Of a stretch of DNA of 43,491 nucleotides, positions 20,548 to 30,111 are shown piece by piece. Location of the stretch: positions 1-43,491 of the forward strand of contig NZ_CAHOYM010000014.1 in the NCBI RefSeq assembly GCF_903679515.1, written 5' to 3'. The translations under genes and the position numbers were made by a program. Source of the DNA: Bartonella gabonensis. Its GTDB lineage: Bacteria; Pseudomonadota; Alphaproteobacteria; Rhizobiales; Rhizobiaceae. Under the pieces are notes generated by a model. That model worked only from the letters and a program-made list of their open reading frames with translations, was not told the DNA's origin and did no database searches. Positions within the stretch are counted from its first letter, which is position 1. Each line of letters opens with the position of its first letter.

Positions 20548-21840
20548 GCGTTGATATTATGATAAATCTAGAAAGTATACGAAAAACGAAAAAGGTAGAA
20601 TTGGGGAAATGAATTTTCTCAGTGAAGGGGAGAATTTGTTCTGTGTTGTGTTTGCATTGAAGGTATTGATGTTATGATGGAATTTGTTGGTAAATTTATG
20701 TATTATAATAGTGAGAAGAATTTACTTTCTTTTTATGCATAAAGAAGAGCTGAGTGATTTATTTATAAAAGAGGCAATTTGTTTTAGGAAAATTATTGAG
20801 AAATTTAATGCAATTATTTTATAAATATGAATCTTTTATAGCCATGTGTGTGGGTGATGGGGGCAGGTGAGGACATTCTTTAAAAAAGAAGGGATAAAAA
20901 TCCATAAGACTGAATGATTAAAGCTGCTTTAAAGGGAGATGTATTAGAGCGTTTCAATCAATCGAGAGTGAAGTTATATTTTAAGAATGGCTGAAGATAT
21001 AAAAATACCTAATATGCTAATAAGCAATCTTTGAGAGGATTTCTTCTAATTTCACTATTTATTGTGTATAGTCGAAGATCATCTAGCATAAGAGCTAAGG
21101 TTAAAGCAATAATTGCTTTTCATTTTTGTCCTTTATTTATCTCATTTGTCTAAATGTCTAGAAAGTAAGATTATTTATAGAGTTTTTTTGAGTTTTAGTG
21201 GTTGATGATAGTATTGGGACATGTGCATATTTTGCAAATGTGCGACAGAGAGCATTATGTGTTTACGATATTGATTGAAATAAAGGATTAGCTTAAAATA
21301 TATCAATGTTATATGATTGAGGGATTAGTATTGTAGGGTGAACCACACAGAATTTTAAAGAGAGTAAGTTGCATAGAGCAATTTTAAATGGTGTAATAAA
21401 TTTATAAGAGGGACAGTAAGTTAAATCAACTTGGAGGAAGAGTTAAAATGTCATCTGATGTTACAGATGATTGAGGAGAATGCTTTCTTACAGGGAGAAT
21501 AATGACAAGTTATTTTGAATAATTTGGGAGATGGAGCATTTTAAAACTAGTTTTTCAGATGATTGGGGCTTTGAAAATCGAGGTTTTGTCTTTGGAAAGT
21601 TTGTATTTTTAAAGTAAGAATATAAGAGTCAGATTTTCTTATGATGATTTTAAGCAATCCGCGGGATTATTATATCCAATTGTTTTATCGGTTATATTGA
21701 TATATTTAAGCACCTCACTTAGCTCTATTACGTAAAACAAAAAGTCGTAGTGTTGTGTACATCTTGTATTTTTGAAAATGTGGCTTTGAAATAAAGTTTA
21801 TCAGGGATATTTGTATTCAAATGTGAGGCAGTTTGAATTT
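20548..21840. other. Long intergenic region, nothing recognised
   Basis: About 1.3 kb of AT-rich DNA on the plus side of rpmA. No frame longer than noise is supported and I found no integrase motif like those in the other spacers. In many Alphaproteobacteria an acetyltransferase and obgE lie here; no trace of either could be read. The 3' end must hold the promoter of the PTS gene. Confidence 0.4.
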
Positions 21841-24375
21841 ATGATGGGATTTGAGAAAGCAGAAGCAATGAATGTAGATTTTACCGAGAGTGAAATCTTG
21901 TCTATCAAATCTGTACAACTTGCAGCTGCTTTTAATCATAAAAATGATGCAATCTATGCTGCTGCTGAATTGCTTGTGAAGGTTGGCGCAGTTGACAAAT
22001 GTTATCTGGCAAGCATGCTTGCACGTGAAGAAATAACGAATACTTGGCTTGGGAATGGTATAGCCATTCCTCATGGTTTGGTTGAAAATTGTGATTTAAT
22101 TATCAAGGATGCTGTTGCTGTTATACAGGTTCCTGCGGGTGTTGAGTGGCAAGATGGAAAGAAAGCATATTTGGTTATTGCCATTGCCGCATATCCAGAT
22201 CGTTATAAAGAAATTTGTAAAAAATTGACATCTCTTTTATTTGATAAAAAACAACTTGAAATACTTGCAACAACTACAGACAAACAGCAAATTGTTACAA
22301 TTCTGTTTGATCAAGATATAAAGGAAGAAAAAACTTTTATTGGTGATCTTTCGGTGTGTCAGGAATGGGCTTTAGATTATCCAAGTGGTCTTCATGCACG
22401 ACCAGCTTCTCTTTGGGTTGATTTTGCGAAAAAGATTCAAAACTCTATCAGAGTTCGCCATGGTCAATGTGCCGTTGAAATGAAAAATTTGGTTGGTTTA
22501 TTACAATTAGGCGCAAAAAACGGTGATGTTCTGATTTTTTCCACAGATGCTGCAGAAGGAGCAAAACTTCTTCAGGATGCTATTTCTGTTGTAAAGAAAG
22601 TGAGTGTTAGTGAAAAATGTGTGGTTAGAGAAATAGAATCTCAAACAAAGACTTTTCATGGTTGGTATCCACGCTCCATGCAAAAAGGCATTTCTGGTAT
22701 TGGAGCAAGTTCAGGGTTAGCGTTTGGTAAGATTTTTGTTTTAAAGCAAAATGATATTTCCATAATAGACCAGCCAATTGATTTTTCGGTTGGTGCAGCA
22801 TGTCTTGAAAATGCTCTTACAAAAACAAAACAAAAAATGGCATCTGTTATTTCTGATATTACAGTGCGTATGGGAGCGGATTCAGCGGCGATTTTTTCTG
22901 CACAAATGGTTTTGCTTGAAGATGAAAATCTCATAGCTCAAGCTTGTCGTTTCATAGCAGAAGGTCATGGTGTTGCTTGGTCTTGGGATAGAGCAGTTCG
23001 GCAATTTTCAGATATGTTTTCTAAGGTGGATAATCCTTTGTTAGCAGTACGTGCTGTTAATTTAGTTGATGTTGGTCGTCGTGTTTTAGGTGAAATAAAT
23101 CCATCCTATAGATCATTCTTTTTAAATGATATTCCAAGTGGTGTTATTCTGGTTACAAATGATCTTTCTCCTTCTGATGTTGCACAACTTGATTGTACAA
23201 AAGTAAAAGGAATAGCAACAGCATGGGGAGGTCCGCTCTCTCATACAGCTATTTTGGCCCGTACTCTTGATATTCCGATGGTTGTTGCTGCGGGTGATGA
23301 TATTTTAGCGGTTCAGTCTAATATTCAGGCTATTATTGATGGCGATAACGGATTCATTTACCTTGATCCTACGCTTGAAGATGTTGAAGATGCTCAAAGG
23401 CATATTGATACTGTTGCGCAGAAACGTGTTAGTGAGATAAGTGCGTATAGATTACCAGTACAAACGACAGATGGTCAAAGAATTCGTATCATGGCTAATG
23501 TCAATTATGCAAATCAGGTTCCTATTGCACTTGATTTGGGGGCAGAGGGTGTTGGTCTCATGCGCACAGAATTTTTATTTTTAGAGAATCCGCATATTCC
23601 GGATGAAGAAGTCCAATTTGATATATATCGGGCCATGATTGCAGCTGTAGGAGATAAGCCATTAATTATTCGTGTGCTCGATATTGGAGGGGATAAACAG
23701 GTTACGCATTTACATTTATCTAAAGAAGATAATCCTTTTTTAGGTGTTCGAGGAACGCGGCTTTTATTACGTCGGCGTGATCTTTTGGTACCTCAATTAC
23801 GTGCTTTATATCGAGCAGCAAAAGAGGGCGGAGATCTATGGATTGTGTTTCCGATGGTGATGTCTGTTTCAGAGATTATTACTATAAAAAAGATTGCAGA
23901 AGAAATTCGCAATGATATTGATGCACCAAAATTAAAATTTGGTATTATGATCGAAGTTCCAGCAGCGGCCATTATGGCAGATGTGTTGAGCGCCCATGTT
24001 GATTTTTTCTCGATTGGAACCAACGACTTAACACAGTATACAATGGCTGTTGATCGGCAAAATCCTTACCTTGTGTCTGAAGCTGATAGCCTTGATCCAG
24101 CAGTTTTGCGTATGATTTATCAGACTATTCAGGGAGCAGCACAACATAAGTGTTGGGTTAGTGTATGTGGGGGTATGGCTGGAGATCCTTTTGGTGCGAT
24201 GATTTTGACTGGATTGGGAATTAATGAGCTTTCTATGATATCTTGCGATATTTCTCCAGTAAAGGCGTGTTTGCAGACTCATAGTTTTGAAGATATGAAA
24301 ATTTTAGCACGAAAAGCACTACAATGTGAAACTGCACGAGCTGTACGCGCTCTAAGCAAGGATATCCGGTGGTAA
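21841..24375 (+). CDS. Multiphosphoryl transfer protein: EIIA-HPr-Enzyme I fusion of the PTS
   Basis: Numbering is from the ATG at 21841 (844 residues). Residues 15-155 are a mannitol/fructose-type EIIA with the phosphorylated His at about 78 in GNGIAIPHGLVEN. Residues 175-265 are an HPr domain with its active His at about 185 in YPSGLHARPASLW. From about 280 to the end is Enzyme I, with the phospho-His motif GGPLSHTAILARTLDIPM, the PEP-binding GLMRTEFLF, and C-terminal DFFSIGTNDLTQYTMAVDRQ and VCGGMAGDP. It would pass phosphate from PEP through its own domains to a sugar EIIBC or to regulatory targets. The layout is that of FruB-type proteins. No fructose permease or kinase gene adjoins it. 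The HPr regulatory serine position appears to be Asn (EMKNLVGLL). Other starts (TTG 21811, ATG 21868) are possible. Confidence 0.88.
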   Translation: MMGFEKAEAMNVDFTESEILSIKSVQLAAAFNHKNDAIYAAAELLVKVGAVDKCYLASMLAREEITNTWLGNGIAIPHGLVENCDLIIKDAVAVIQVPAGVEWQDGKKAYLVIAIAAYPDRYKEICKKLTSLLFDKKQLEILATTTDKQQIVTILFDQDIKEEKTFIGDLSVCQEWALDYPSGLHARPASLWVDFAKKIQNSIRVRHGQCAVEMKNLVGLLQLGAKNGDVLIFSTDAAEGAKLLQDAISVVKKVSVSEKCVVREIESQTKTFHGWYPRSMQKGISGIGASSGLAFGKIFVLKQNDISIIDQPIDFSVGAACLENALTKTKQKMASVISDITVRMGADSAAIFSAQMVLLEDENLIAQACRFIAEGHGVAWSWDRAVRQFSDMFSKVDNPLLAVRAVNLVDVGRRVLGEINPSYRSFFLNDIPSGVILVTNDLSPSDVAQLDCTKVKGIATAWGGPLSHTAILARTLDIPMVVAAGDDILAVQSNIQAIIDGDNGFIYLDPTLEDVEDAQRHIDTVAQKRVSEISAYRLPVQTTDGQRIRIMANVNYANQVPIALDLGAEGVGLMRTEFLFLENPHIPDEEVQFDIYRAMIAAVGDKPLIIRVLDIGGDKQVTHLHLSKEDNPFLGVRGTRLLLRRRDLLVPQLRALYRAAKEGGDLWIVFPMVMSVSEIITIKKIAEEIRNDIDAPKLKFGIMIEVPAAAIMADVLSAHVDFFSIGTNDLTQYTMAVDRQNPYLVSEADSLDPAVLRMIYQTIQGAAQHKCWVSVCGGMAGDPFGAMILTGLGINELSMISCDISPVKACLQTHSFEDMKILARKALQCETARAVRALSKDIRW

Positions 24376-24424
24376 AGAACGTTAAGAAGAAAGAATGCGC
24401 TCATAGTGTAAAGTCATTAGATCT

Positions 24425-24985
24425 TTAGTATTGTGGAGCATTTTTTGTGTAATCTCTAAAACAGGCAGACAATCTAATTTTGTGAGGGGATGAAGGCGTA
24501 AAGATGCAAACTAACATCTTTACCATCACCTTTTAATTTTGTTTTACGGCTTTCAAAAGTGTCCAAAGCAATATCTTTTAAAATAATGGAGATTACGCAT
24601 TGCCTCACACTTTTGTTTTCACGTCTTTAATGGGGGCACATCCTTTATGTAAAATGAAACGCCATTGGATTGCTCATTCATGGTTTTGTTAAAAAAACAT
24701 TCGTACACCCAAGCCTATTTCAGGTGGGTGTCGGTGAATGGTATAATGGTAAGCCCATCAAGCTCCTCTCTTTACGCTTATGAAGGAGCAAATTTGCACC
24801 ATCACTCTATTTTCTAGCTCCCATATTGTAACAGCTTGTTTTATTTGAGAAAATTCACAAGAGGCATTTATCCTCTCTTAGATGTTTTTTTCTACATACC
24901 ACCATCCCGCTTATTATGGTGTACAAGCAAGTGATTTTAATTCATTCAATATGAAAGAGGTGAATGAAGAAAAAACTTTACGCTA
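24425..24985 (-). pseudogene. Decayed phage-type tyrosine integrase, N-terminal half (remnant d)
   Basis: On the minus strand, with frame jumps, this gives in order a 5' flank with CTTGCTTGTACACC and AAGCGGGA, a start region near MPLVNFLK, then SDGANLLLHKRKERS, then LKDIALDTFESRKTKLKGDG, then KLDCLPVLEITQ. This is the same order as in the remnants at 2140, 2845 and 8460, and matches the DNA-binding and early core-binding regions of P4-like integrases. The catalytic C-terminal half is missing. It lies about 600 bp before tRNA-Ser(GGA), a gene class often used as an integration site. Confidence 0.65.
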
Positions 24986-25575
24986 TTTGAGGGTATAATG
25001 ATGTAAAAATAATTTATCATTATAAATTCAAACTTTGCCTATAAAGTGAAACATAAACGTGATGAGCAGATAGATCACATTTTAAGAGAGAGCAATTTTA
25101 AATCAGATTTGTTGTGGTTAAGAATCCTCATTCTTGGGGGGAGAAAAGAAGGTTGAAAATGATTTTTGTTGAAATGAAATTCATATCTAGATGAAACAAT
25201 TTTAATGTTAGAAATATAAGAAATTTATATCGTTATTATTCTATTTATTATTGGGGCAATCAAAGTTGGTAGGCAAGAGATGTTTAATTCTTTCGTTGTG
25301 AAGAAAGCATAGACCGTATGTCAATTTTAAAAGCAATGTTTTTTCATAAAGCAGAAGGTGCGTAAGTAAGCTTATGATTGCTGATAAGCTTTTTATACCC
25401 ATTCTTGTATTGTACATAACTATCCACGGAAAAAGTTTTGTCTTAAAAAGAAAGGATGTGCTTGTTATTCAATAGATATCAGCTTTTATTTTAATAAATA
25501 AATTTGTTTTTTGAATTTTGAATGTATAATTTAGGCTTGCACGTTATTTCTTTCTGGGTATAGTGCGAGACTTCT
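24986..25575. other. Intergenic region before tRNA-Ser
   Basis: No supported gene. It is AT-rich and contains the promoter of the tRNA gene at its right end. Confidence 0.4.
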
Positions 25576-25665
25576 GGAGAGGTGGCCGAGTGGTTGAAGG
25601 CGCACGCCTGGAACGCGTGTATATGGGAAACCATATCGAGGGTTCGAATCCCTCTCTCTCCGCCA
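25576..25665 (+). tRNA. tRNA-Ser (anticodon GGA)
   Basis: A 90-nt class II tRNA with an encoded CCA. It begins GGAGAGGTGGCCGAGTGG. The anticodon stem CACGC/GCGTG carries the loop CTGGAAC, anticodon GGA (reads UCC/UCU). The long variable arm is ATATGGGAAACCATAT, then the T-arm with GTTCGAATC. Its 3' side faces the accessory block that follows. Confidence 0.97.
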
Positions 25666-25839
25666 TTTATCGTAAAATCAATGGGTTATATAAAAATTAG
25701 GGAATTTTTGTTTCATTGATTATTTTTACTTATTTTTTTATTTATCTTGTACCCTTAAATGAACTCCATTATCTTGATGGCATAGTCTTATAAATACGAC
25801 ATTTTTAGGCTTTTTTATTATTTTCAATTGATATTTTTT

Positions 25840-27045
25840 CTATAAGAGATTGCTACGAATTATCCTTTCCAAAGCCGATAATTCATCATCACTCTGTCCC
25901 CAAATTGCTATAATGGCTGGGCAGGTATTTAAATCGATGGTTAAGGGTAGAGGCTCATTTTCTTTAAAAAAGAGCATAGAATGAACCACATTTTCCCAAG
26001 AATGAAGTTTTTGTTGCCACAGGCTAACATCTTTTATGATATGACCGTTGATCTTGTTGATAAGAAAGAGAATACGCCCTTTTTTCTTAAAACGACTTTG
26101 TGTTTGCGAAAACATCCCCGCAATAAGGTTAACGGAGCTTTCAAGTAAATCATTTTCATAACAATGCGCAAACAAAGTGGGTGCAATTCCTCCGTGGAGG
26201 CGGGCTCCTACTTCGATCATCACTGGACCGAGAGCGGTTTGCATGATTTCCATATGCGCGGGTCCATATTCAATCCCCATCGCGCAAATACACTGTTTTG
26301 CATAAGAGATAAGAGCGGCATAAAGGGGATCTTGAGCATCAAGCACATCAAGTGATTCATAAACAAAGGCACTTCCATTATGAATACCCTTTTTATATCG
26401 CGATAAAGCGCATATCTTTATAATCCCTCCTTTTACAACGGCATCTACGATGTATTCCTCTCCCACCAATCTTTCTTGAAGCAAATAAGCCTCGTTAGGT
26501 GTGCCAAAAATATTTTTCTGTGTCCAATCAATTTCAGAGACCCACGTTGCTACTTCTTCACGGCTAGAGAAAAACAAAACACCATCGCTCCCAGCAGAAT
26601 CGTTTGGCTTTACCACATAGCTACTGAAGCTTTCAAAATCATCAAGAGCACAATCATCTTTTGTAAGAATTTTTGATCGAATATAGGATAAACCTTTTTC
26701 ACAAAGGCGCCTTTGCATTGCTGCTTTTTTCCGCCGCCAATCGGTGGTCAAGGGGTTGTTTCTAGGACAACCATAATAAGCGGCCAATTGTTCTGTGCAA
26801 TAAATACCTCCTTCGGCACCTGCTACCACAGCTTTTATCGTGCCGACTGGAAAGCGCTGTTTTATCTCATCGACACTATGAAGTTTTGCTTCTGCCATGC
26901 CCTTACCCTGATAAGAGAGCGTATAGTGTGAAAAAGGTGCTTGTTGAGAGATAACACCGTAACAGGCATAGCTTAATTTTTGCAAAGCAGGGGGATAGAG
27001 GGCAGCCGTGGAGAAAGGGTCGACAATAAGAATGGTTTTGCTCAT
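25840..27045 (-). CDS. ATP-grasp ligase (L-amino-acid/carboxylate ligase type)
   Basis: A 401-residue ATP-grasp enzyme. Such enzymes activate a carboxylate as acyl phosphate and join it to an amine. Visible features are a pre-ATP-grasp domain (1-110), the ATP-binding KPNDSAGSDGV (146-156) and QERLVGEEYIVDAVVKGG (190-207), and the metal/ATP residues Glu266, Glu278 and Arg282 in HMEIMQ and VMIEVGARLHGG. A C-terminal domain of about 90 residues like that of BacD-type dipeptide ligases follows. The start overlaps the stop of the upstream MFS gene by four bases (ATGA), so ligase and transporter are made together. Both point away from core metabolism: a ligase beside its exporter recalls bacilysin-type dipeptide systems (established for BacD/BacE), but substrate and product are unknown. 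It probably arrived by transfer. Confidence 0.75.
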   Translation of the reverse strand: MSKTILIVDPFSTAALYPPALQKLSYACYGVISQQAPFSHYTLSYQGKGMAEAKLHSVDEIKQRFPVGTIKAVVAGAEGGIYCTEQLAAYYGCPRNNPLTTDWRRKKAAMQRRLCEKGLSYIRSKILTKDDCALDDFESFSSYVVKPNDSAGSDGVLFFSSREEVATWVSEIDWTQKNIFGTPNEAYLLQERLVGEEYIVDAVVKGGIIKICALSRYKKGIHNGSAFVYESLDVLDAQDPLYAALISYAKQCICAMGIEYGPAHMEIMQTALGPVMIEVGARLHGGIAPTLFAHCYENDLLESSVNLIAGMFSQTQSRFKKKGRILFLINKINGHIIKDVSLWQQKLHSWENVVHSMLFFKENEPLPLTIDLNTCPAIIAIWGQSDDELSALERIIRSNLL

Positions 27046-28169
27046 GTTTTGGTCCGCTGGGATGAAAGAAAAAGAACATAAATAAAGATTATAAGCCCGA
27101 TAAGGGGAAGAAGGTAAATGGCTGCTTGAGGCCCCATAAGGGTAGAGCTTGTAAGAAAACCAAGGATAACATAACCCGCCGATTGAGAGAGAGTATAAAG
27201 CATGCCGCTATAGCTTCCCACCAGCTCTGCTTGAGTTTCTATTTTTGTTGCTTCAATCATATGTTTGCGGGCGTTAATCCGCATGGGCTTCATCGAGAAG
27301 CCAATAAAAAAGCAAAAGACCACAGCCAAATAAGGCGATTGTGTGGTACTAAAAATAAGATCAGCTAAACCCAACATAAGGGCTGGGAAGATAAATTCAA
27401 AGCGTGGGATTTTTATAAAAGCAGCCAAAAAAGCCCCTACACCCGCAACCGCACTGCACAGTCCATAATATTCAGAGCCAAAATTTTTCACACTCTGAAA
27501 AAGAATGGTTACCAGTGTATTATAGGCACAAATGTGAAAGCCAATAAGGCCTATGCAGACGCATAAAAGTTTAAGCTCTAGGGAAAGCCCATCTGCTTGC
27601 GGTATAAGCATTGGTTCTTTATCGATGATAGGTGGCAAGACATTCGTGGTGCACTCGGAACTATATTCATCACGAAAGATAATATATCTGGCCACAAGGC
27701 TTACGATAACATCAAACACGCAAATGACGGCAATCAAACCATTATAGCCGATTTCAGATGCTACCCCTTTTGGGTTGGTGGCTTCTAAGAGATAGCCACT
27801 TACTGCTGCTCCCAAAAAGGCACCAATCTGCACCACTGTTTGCATAATGCGGGAAGCCTTTTGGGCGCTAATATAACTACTAAGCGCGAGTTTAGTATTA
27901 TAAGTCTCCAGCGTACTTAAGGTAATCAGAGAGAGATAACCAATAGAGATAGAGACCGCAATAAAACCAAAAGGGGAGTCGACATAATGAAAAAGAGCGA
28001 TCAACAAAAGAAGGCTATAGATGATGCGTCTTTTGTATAAATCTCTCAATCTCAGCGAGGTTTTAATGTGTACAAGGCCACTTTTTTTCGAAAGATAGGG
28101 TGTAAGAGTTTCAAAGCCATGGTTACACCTAGGAAAATCGATGAGGATGTTATGCGATAAGCATTCCAA
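27042..28169 (-). CDS. MFS transporter, frame broken near its 5' end
   Basis: About ten hydrophobic segments are readable in this frame, with short cytoplasmic links such as RLRDLYKRR. It lacks the first transmembrane helix: the opening residues of this frame (MECLSHNILIDFPRCNHG) are not MFS-like. The missing part lies directly upstream in another frame (28112-28240). Adding one base within the AAA at about 28110-28113 joins MALK to TLTPYLSKK and gives about 399 residues from ATG 28240, the normal MFS length. Either the gene is a recent pseudogene or the base is a sequencing error. It is the first gene of the pair with the ATP-grasp ligase (4-bp overlap) and is best explained as exporter, or importer, of the ligase product or substrate. 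Confidence 0.7.
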   Translation of the reverse strand: MECLSHNILIDFPRCNHGFETLTPYLSKKSGLVHIKTSLRLRDLYKRRIIYSLLLLIALFHYVDSPFGFIAVSISIGYLSLITLSTLETYNTKLALSSYISAQKASRIMQTVVQIGAFLGAAVSGYLLEATNPKGVASEIGYNGLIAVICVFDVIVSLVARYIIFRDEYSSECTTNVLPPIIDKEPMLIPQADGLSLELKLLCVCIGLIGFHICAYNTLVTILFQSVKNFGSEYYGLCSAVAGVGAFLAAFIKIPRFEFIFPALMLGLADLIFSTTQSPYLAVVFCFFIGFSMKPMRINARKHMIEATKIETQAELVGSYSGMLYTLSQSAGYVILGFLTSSTLMGPQAAIYLLPLIGLIIFIYVLFLSSQRTKT

Positions 28170-28240
28170 AGGTTACTTAAGCAGAGAACCATATCAGAAA
28201 GATAGAGCAGGACAACAAGCTCATAAAAGCGAAACATCAT
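28112..28240 (-). pseudogene. N-terminal segment of the MFS transporter (frameshifted)
   Basis: From ATG 28240 this frame reads MMFRFYELVVLLYLSDMVLC then LSNLWNAYRITSSSIFLGVT and MALK, a typical MFS first helix and loop (FYxLVxLLYLSD, NAYxxTxSS). It then runs out of frame into LHPIFRKK, while the neighbouring frame continues the family pattern. ATG 28264 upstream is an alternative start and has a G-rich stretch next to it. This segment belongs to the gene at 27042-28169. Confidence 0.65.
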
Positions 28241-28264
28241 CTGTTTGCGCACATTACCCCCCAT

Positions 28265-28829
28265 TTCTGCGTCTCTAAATCGACACTTTTAAAATACGCA
28301 GTATTATAAACCAGCATATATGTTTACGAATTATGAGTACACTTATGACTGGACATGTCAAGTTTTTTGATCGAGAAAATTTGAACGCTGACATTTACTG
28401 TAATGATAGTCTTTTTCAGTGGTTTGAGTAACGGGGCAGGCGAGTATTTTGCAGTGTGTACTTGCGGATAAAGGATTACTTTACCAGATGATAAGCACAA
28501 CTATGCTTGGAGCTATATTTTGTATTCTCAAGGCTAACCCTGTTTAATTCAAGGTGGTGAGGTTATTCTTGATCATTGTTGCGATAAGTTTAAATTTTAG
28601 GGTGGCAAAAACCTCATTATCAGGCAGAAATGATTTATGGTCTTAGATTGAGGGGTATGAGTACAGTTTTAGGCGGATTTTATACAACCATTTGGGGAGG
28701 CTGTCTTCATTTGTTGGGAGTGTTATAATGAATTGAAAGATAATGGCGAAAACCATAGATGTAGGATTATTTTGTATAAATGTAGAGTTCACTTCGATAC
28801 AAAAGTCCCAAATTTCCCTGCACTTCATA
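28265..28829. other. Intergenic region, possibly decayed coding DNA
   Basis: The plus strand at 28395-28800 has a relatively high share of coding-like codons broken by stops (for example the pieces LPDDKHNYAWSYILYSQG and QGGEVILDHCCDKFKF). I cannot place it in a family. It separates the methyltransferase from the MFS/ligase pair. Confidence 0.35.
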
Positions 28830-29543
28830 TTATTTTGTCAGTGTAACCAATTGCTGCAAATATTTTTCTCCATGGTGGGCAATGGCACGTTGCGCTTGCG
28901 TTGAAGAGCGGCTCATTCCTACAAAAGCTTCGGATGGGACTGTCATCGTCCAATTGTGTGTATGTAAAGAAACCTTTTCTGGATTTACTCGAAGACCATC
29001 ACGCATTTCTTGTAAAAAATCAAAATTACGATAATAACGCGAATAGTGAGGGCTCATTTCCTCTAATAATGTCTCATAAGCGGCTAGAAATTGACTATTT
29101 TGAAAATCGCGATTGTTTTGAATAACCGCCATGGCACCTCCAGCGCGAAGTTGGCTTGAGATAGTGCTAAGCAACAAAGGGCGATCCATCCACTGAAACG
29201 CTTGCGCTGCAATAATAAGATCAACCTTGCCGATTTGGGGCAAGAGACTTTCAGCTTTACCGTGATACCACTGCACAAAAGGAAATTTTCTTTGACCCTG
29301 TTTAATCATATCTGCTGATACATCGATCGCATGATATTGGTGTTCCTTTCCTAGAAGTTTAACAATTCCCTCTAATGCAATGCCTGTCCCAGCACCTACA
29401 TCCACGATAGACAAATGCTTTTTGTTTTTAAAGGGAAGCAGCATGGTTTTAAATAAAGGGAGAGGATAGCGTGGACGATAGCGATCATAATCATCAGCTA
29501 ATCCATCAAATTTTTTACTTTGCGGTTGAATGGTTTGTAGCAT
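28830..29543 (-). CDS. Class I SAM-dependent methyltransferase
   Basis: From the ATG at 29543 it has 237 residues. An N-terminal FDGLADDYDRYRPRYP segment is typical of methyltransferase-11-type proteins. Motif I is VDVGAGTG (residues 47-54), the motif II acidic end is HAIDVSADMI, and motif IV/post-I is KVDLIIAAQAFQWMDRP. The start was chosen because AAGGGA lies nine bases before this ATG; a GTG six codons upstream is possible. No membrane segment is present. The substrate is unknown. It points the same way as the downstream MFS/ATP-grasp pair, 565 bp away, so it could modify the same product, but the spacing speaks against a single operon. Confidence 0.85.
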   Translation of the reverse strand: MLQTIQPQSKKFDGLADDYDRYRPRYPLPLFKTMLLPFKNKKHLSIVDVGAGTGIALEGIVKLLGKEHQYHAIDVSADMIKQGQRKFPFVQWYHGKAESLLPQIGKVDLIIAAQAFQWMDRPLLLSTISSQLRAGGAMAVIQNNRDFQNSQFLAAYETLLEEMSPHYSRYYRNFDFLQEMRDGLRVNPEKVSLHTHNWTMTVPSEAFVGMSRSSTQAQRAIAHHGEKYLQQLVTLTK

Positions 29544-29724
29544 GTGATGTGGTCCCTTCACAAATTGTGCTGTACATAAAGGAGCTCTCCTTTGTCCATT
29601 ATGTCAAGTATAAATTCTAAAAGAAAGTTAAATGAAAGGATGCTCTTTGACATCTTATATAGGGTTGATATTTAAATTTTTTGCCTCAAAAGATGCATTT
29701 TAAAAGCCTATTTTTTTGCGTAAA

Positions 29725-29907
29725 TCACTCCGAGATTCCATACATTTCTTTAAAAATCTGTCTCACTTCTGATACGATGACCACTTGAATGCCTTTTATG
29801 AGCATTAAATTTATAACCTGCTTGCGGGGATCGCCAATCTCAAATACTCTATCGTAAAAATGAAATCTCCTATTCGCTTTGTCGTTGTTACAGTTAAAAT
29901 AACTCAT
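29725..29907 (-). CDS. Short open frame of unknown function
   Basis: Sixty codons with a fairly balanced composition (YDRVFEIGDPRKQVINLMLI, then KGIQVVIVSEVRQIFKEMYG). The ATG has no ribosome-binding site. Just past its stop another frame continues SDLRKKIGF, which suggests the 3' end of a decayed gene rather than a complete one. I do not recognise it. It lies between the methyltransferase and a broken MFS gene, all in the accessory block. Confidence 0.25.
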   Translation of the reverse strand: MSYFNCNNDKANRRFHFYDRVFEIGDPRKQVINLMLIKGIQVVIVSEVRQIFKEMYGISE

Positions 29908-30111
29908 TTAAGCGCTATTTTTTACGTCTATGGTGCTAGTGTAACGCGCAATGAAGGTAGAAATATTTATGAATCTTCAGTATTTTAAGATTACCCTACA
30001 TTACACCTAGAGTGTTTTCTTAGATTTAATGAACAAAACTAAGGGCTAAATATATATTTTAAAATATAATTATATTGCATGCTGAATGAAGTGTGTATGA
30101 GGGAATGATTT

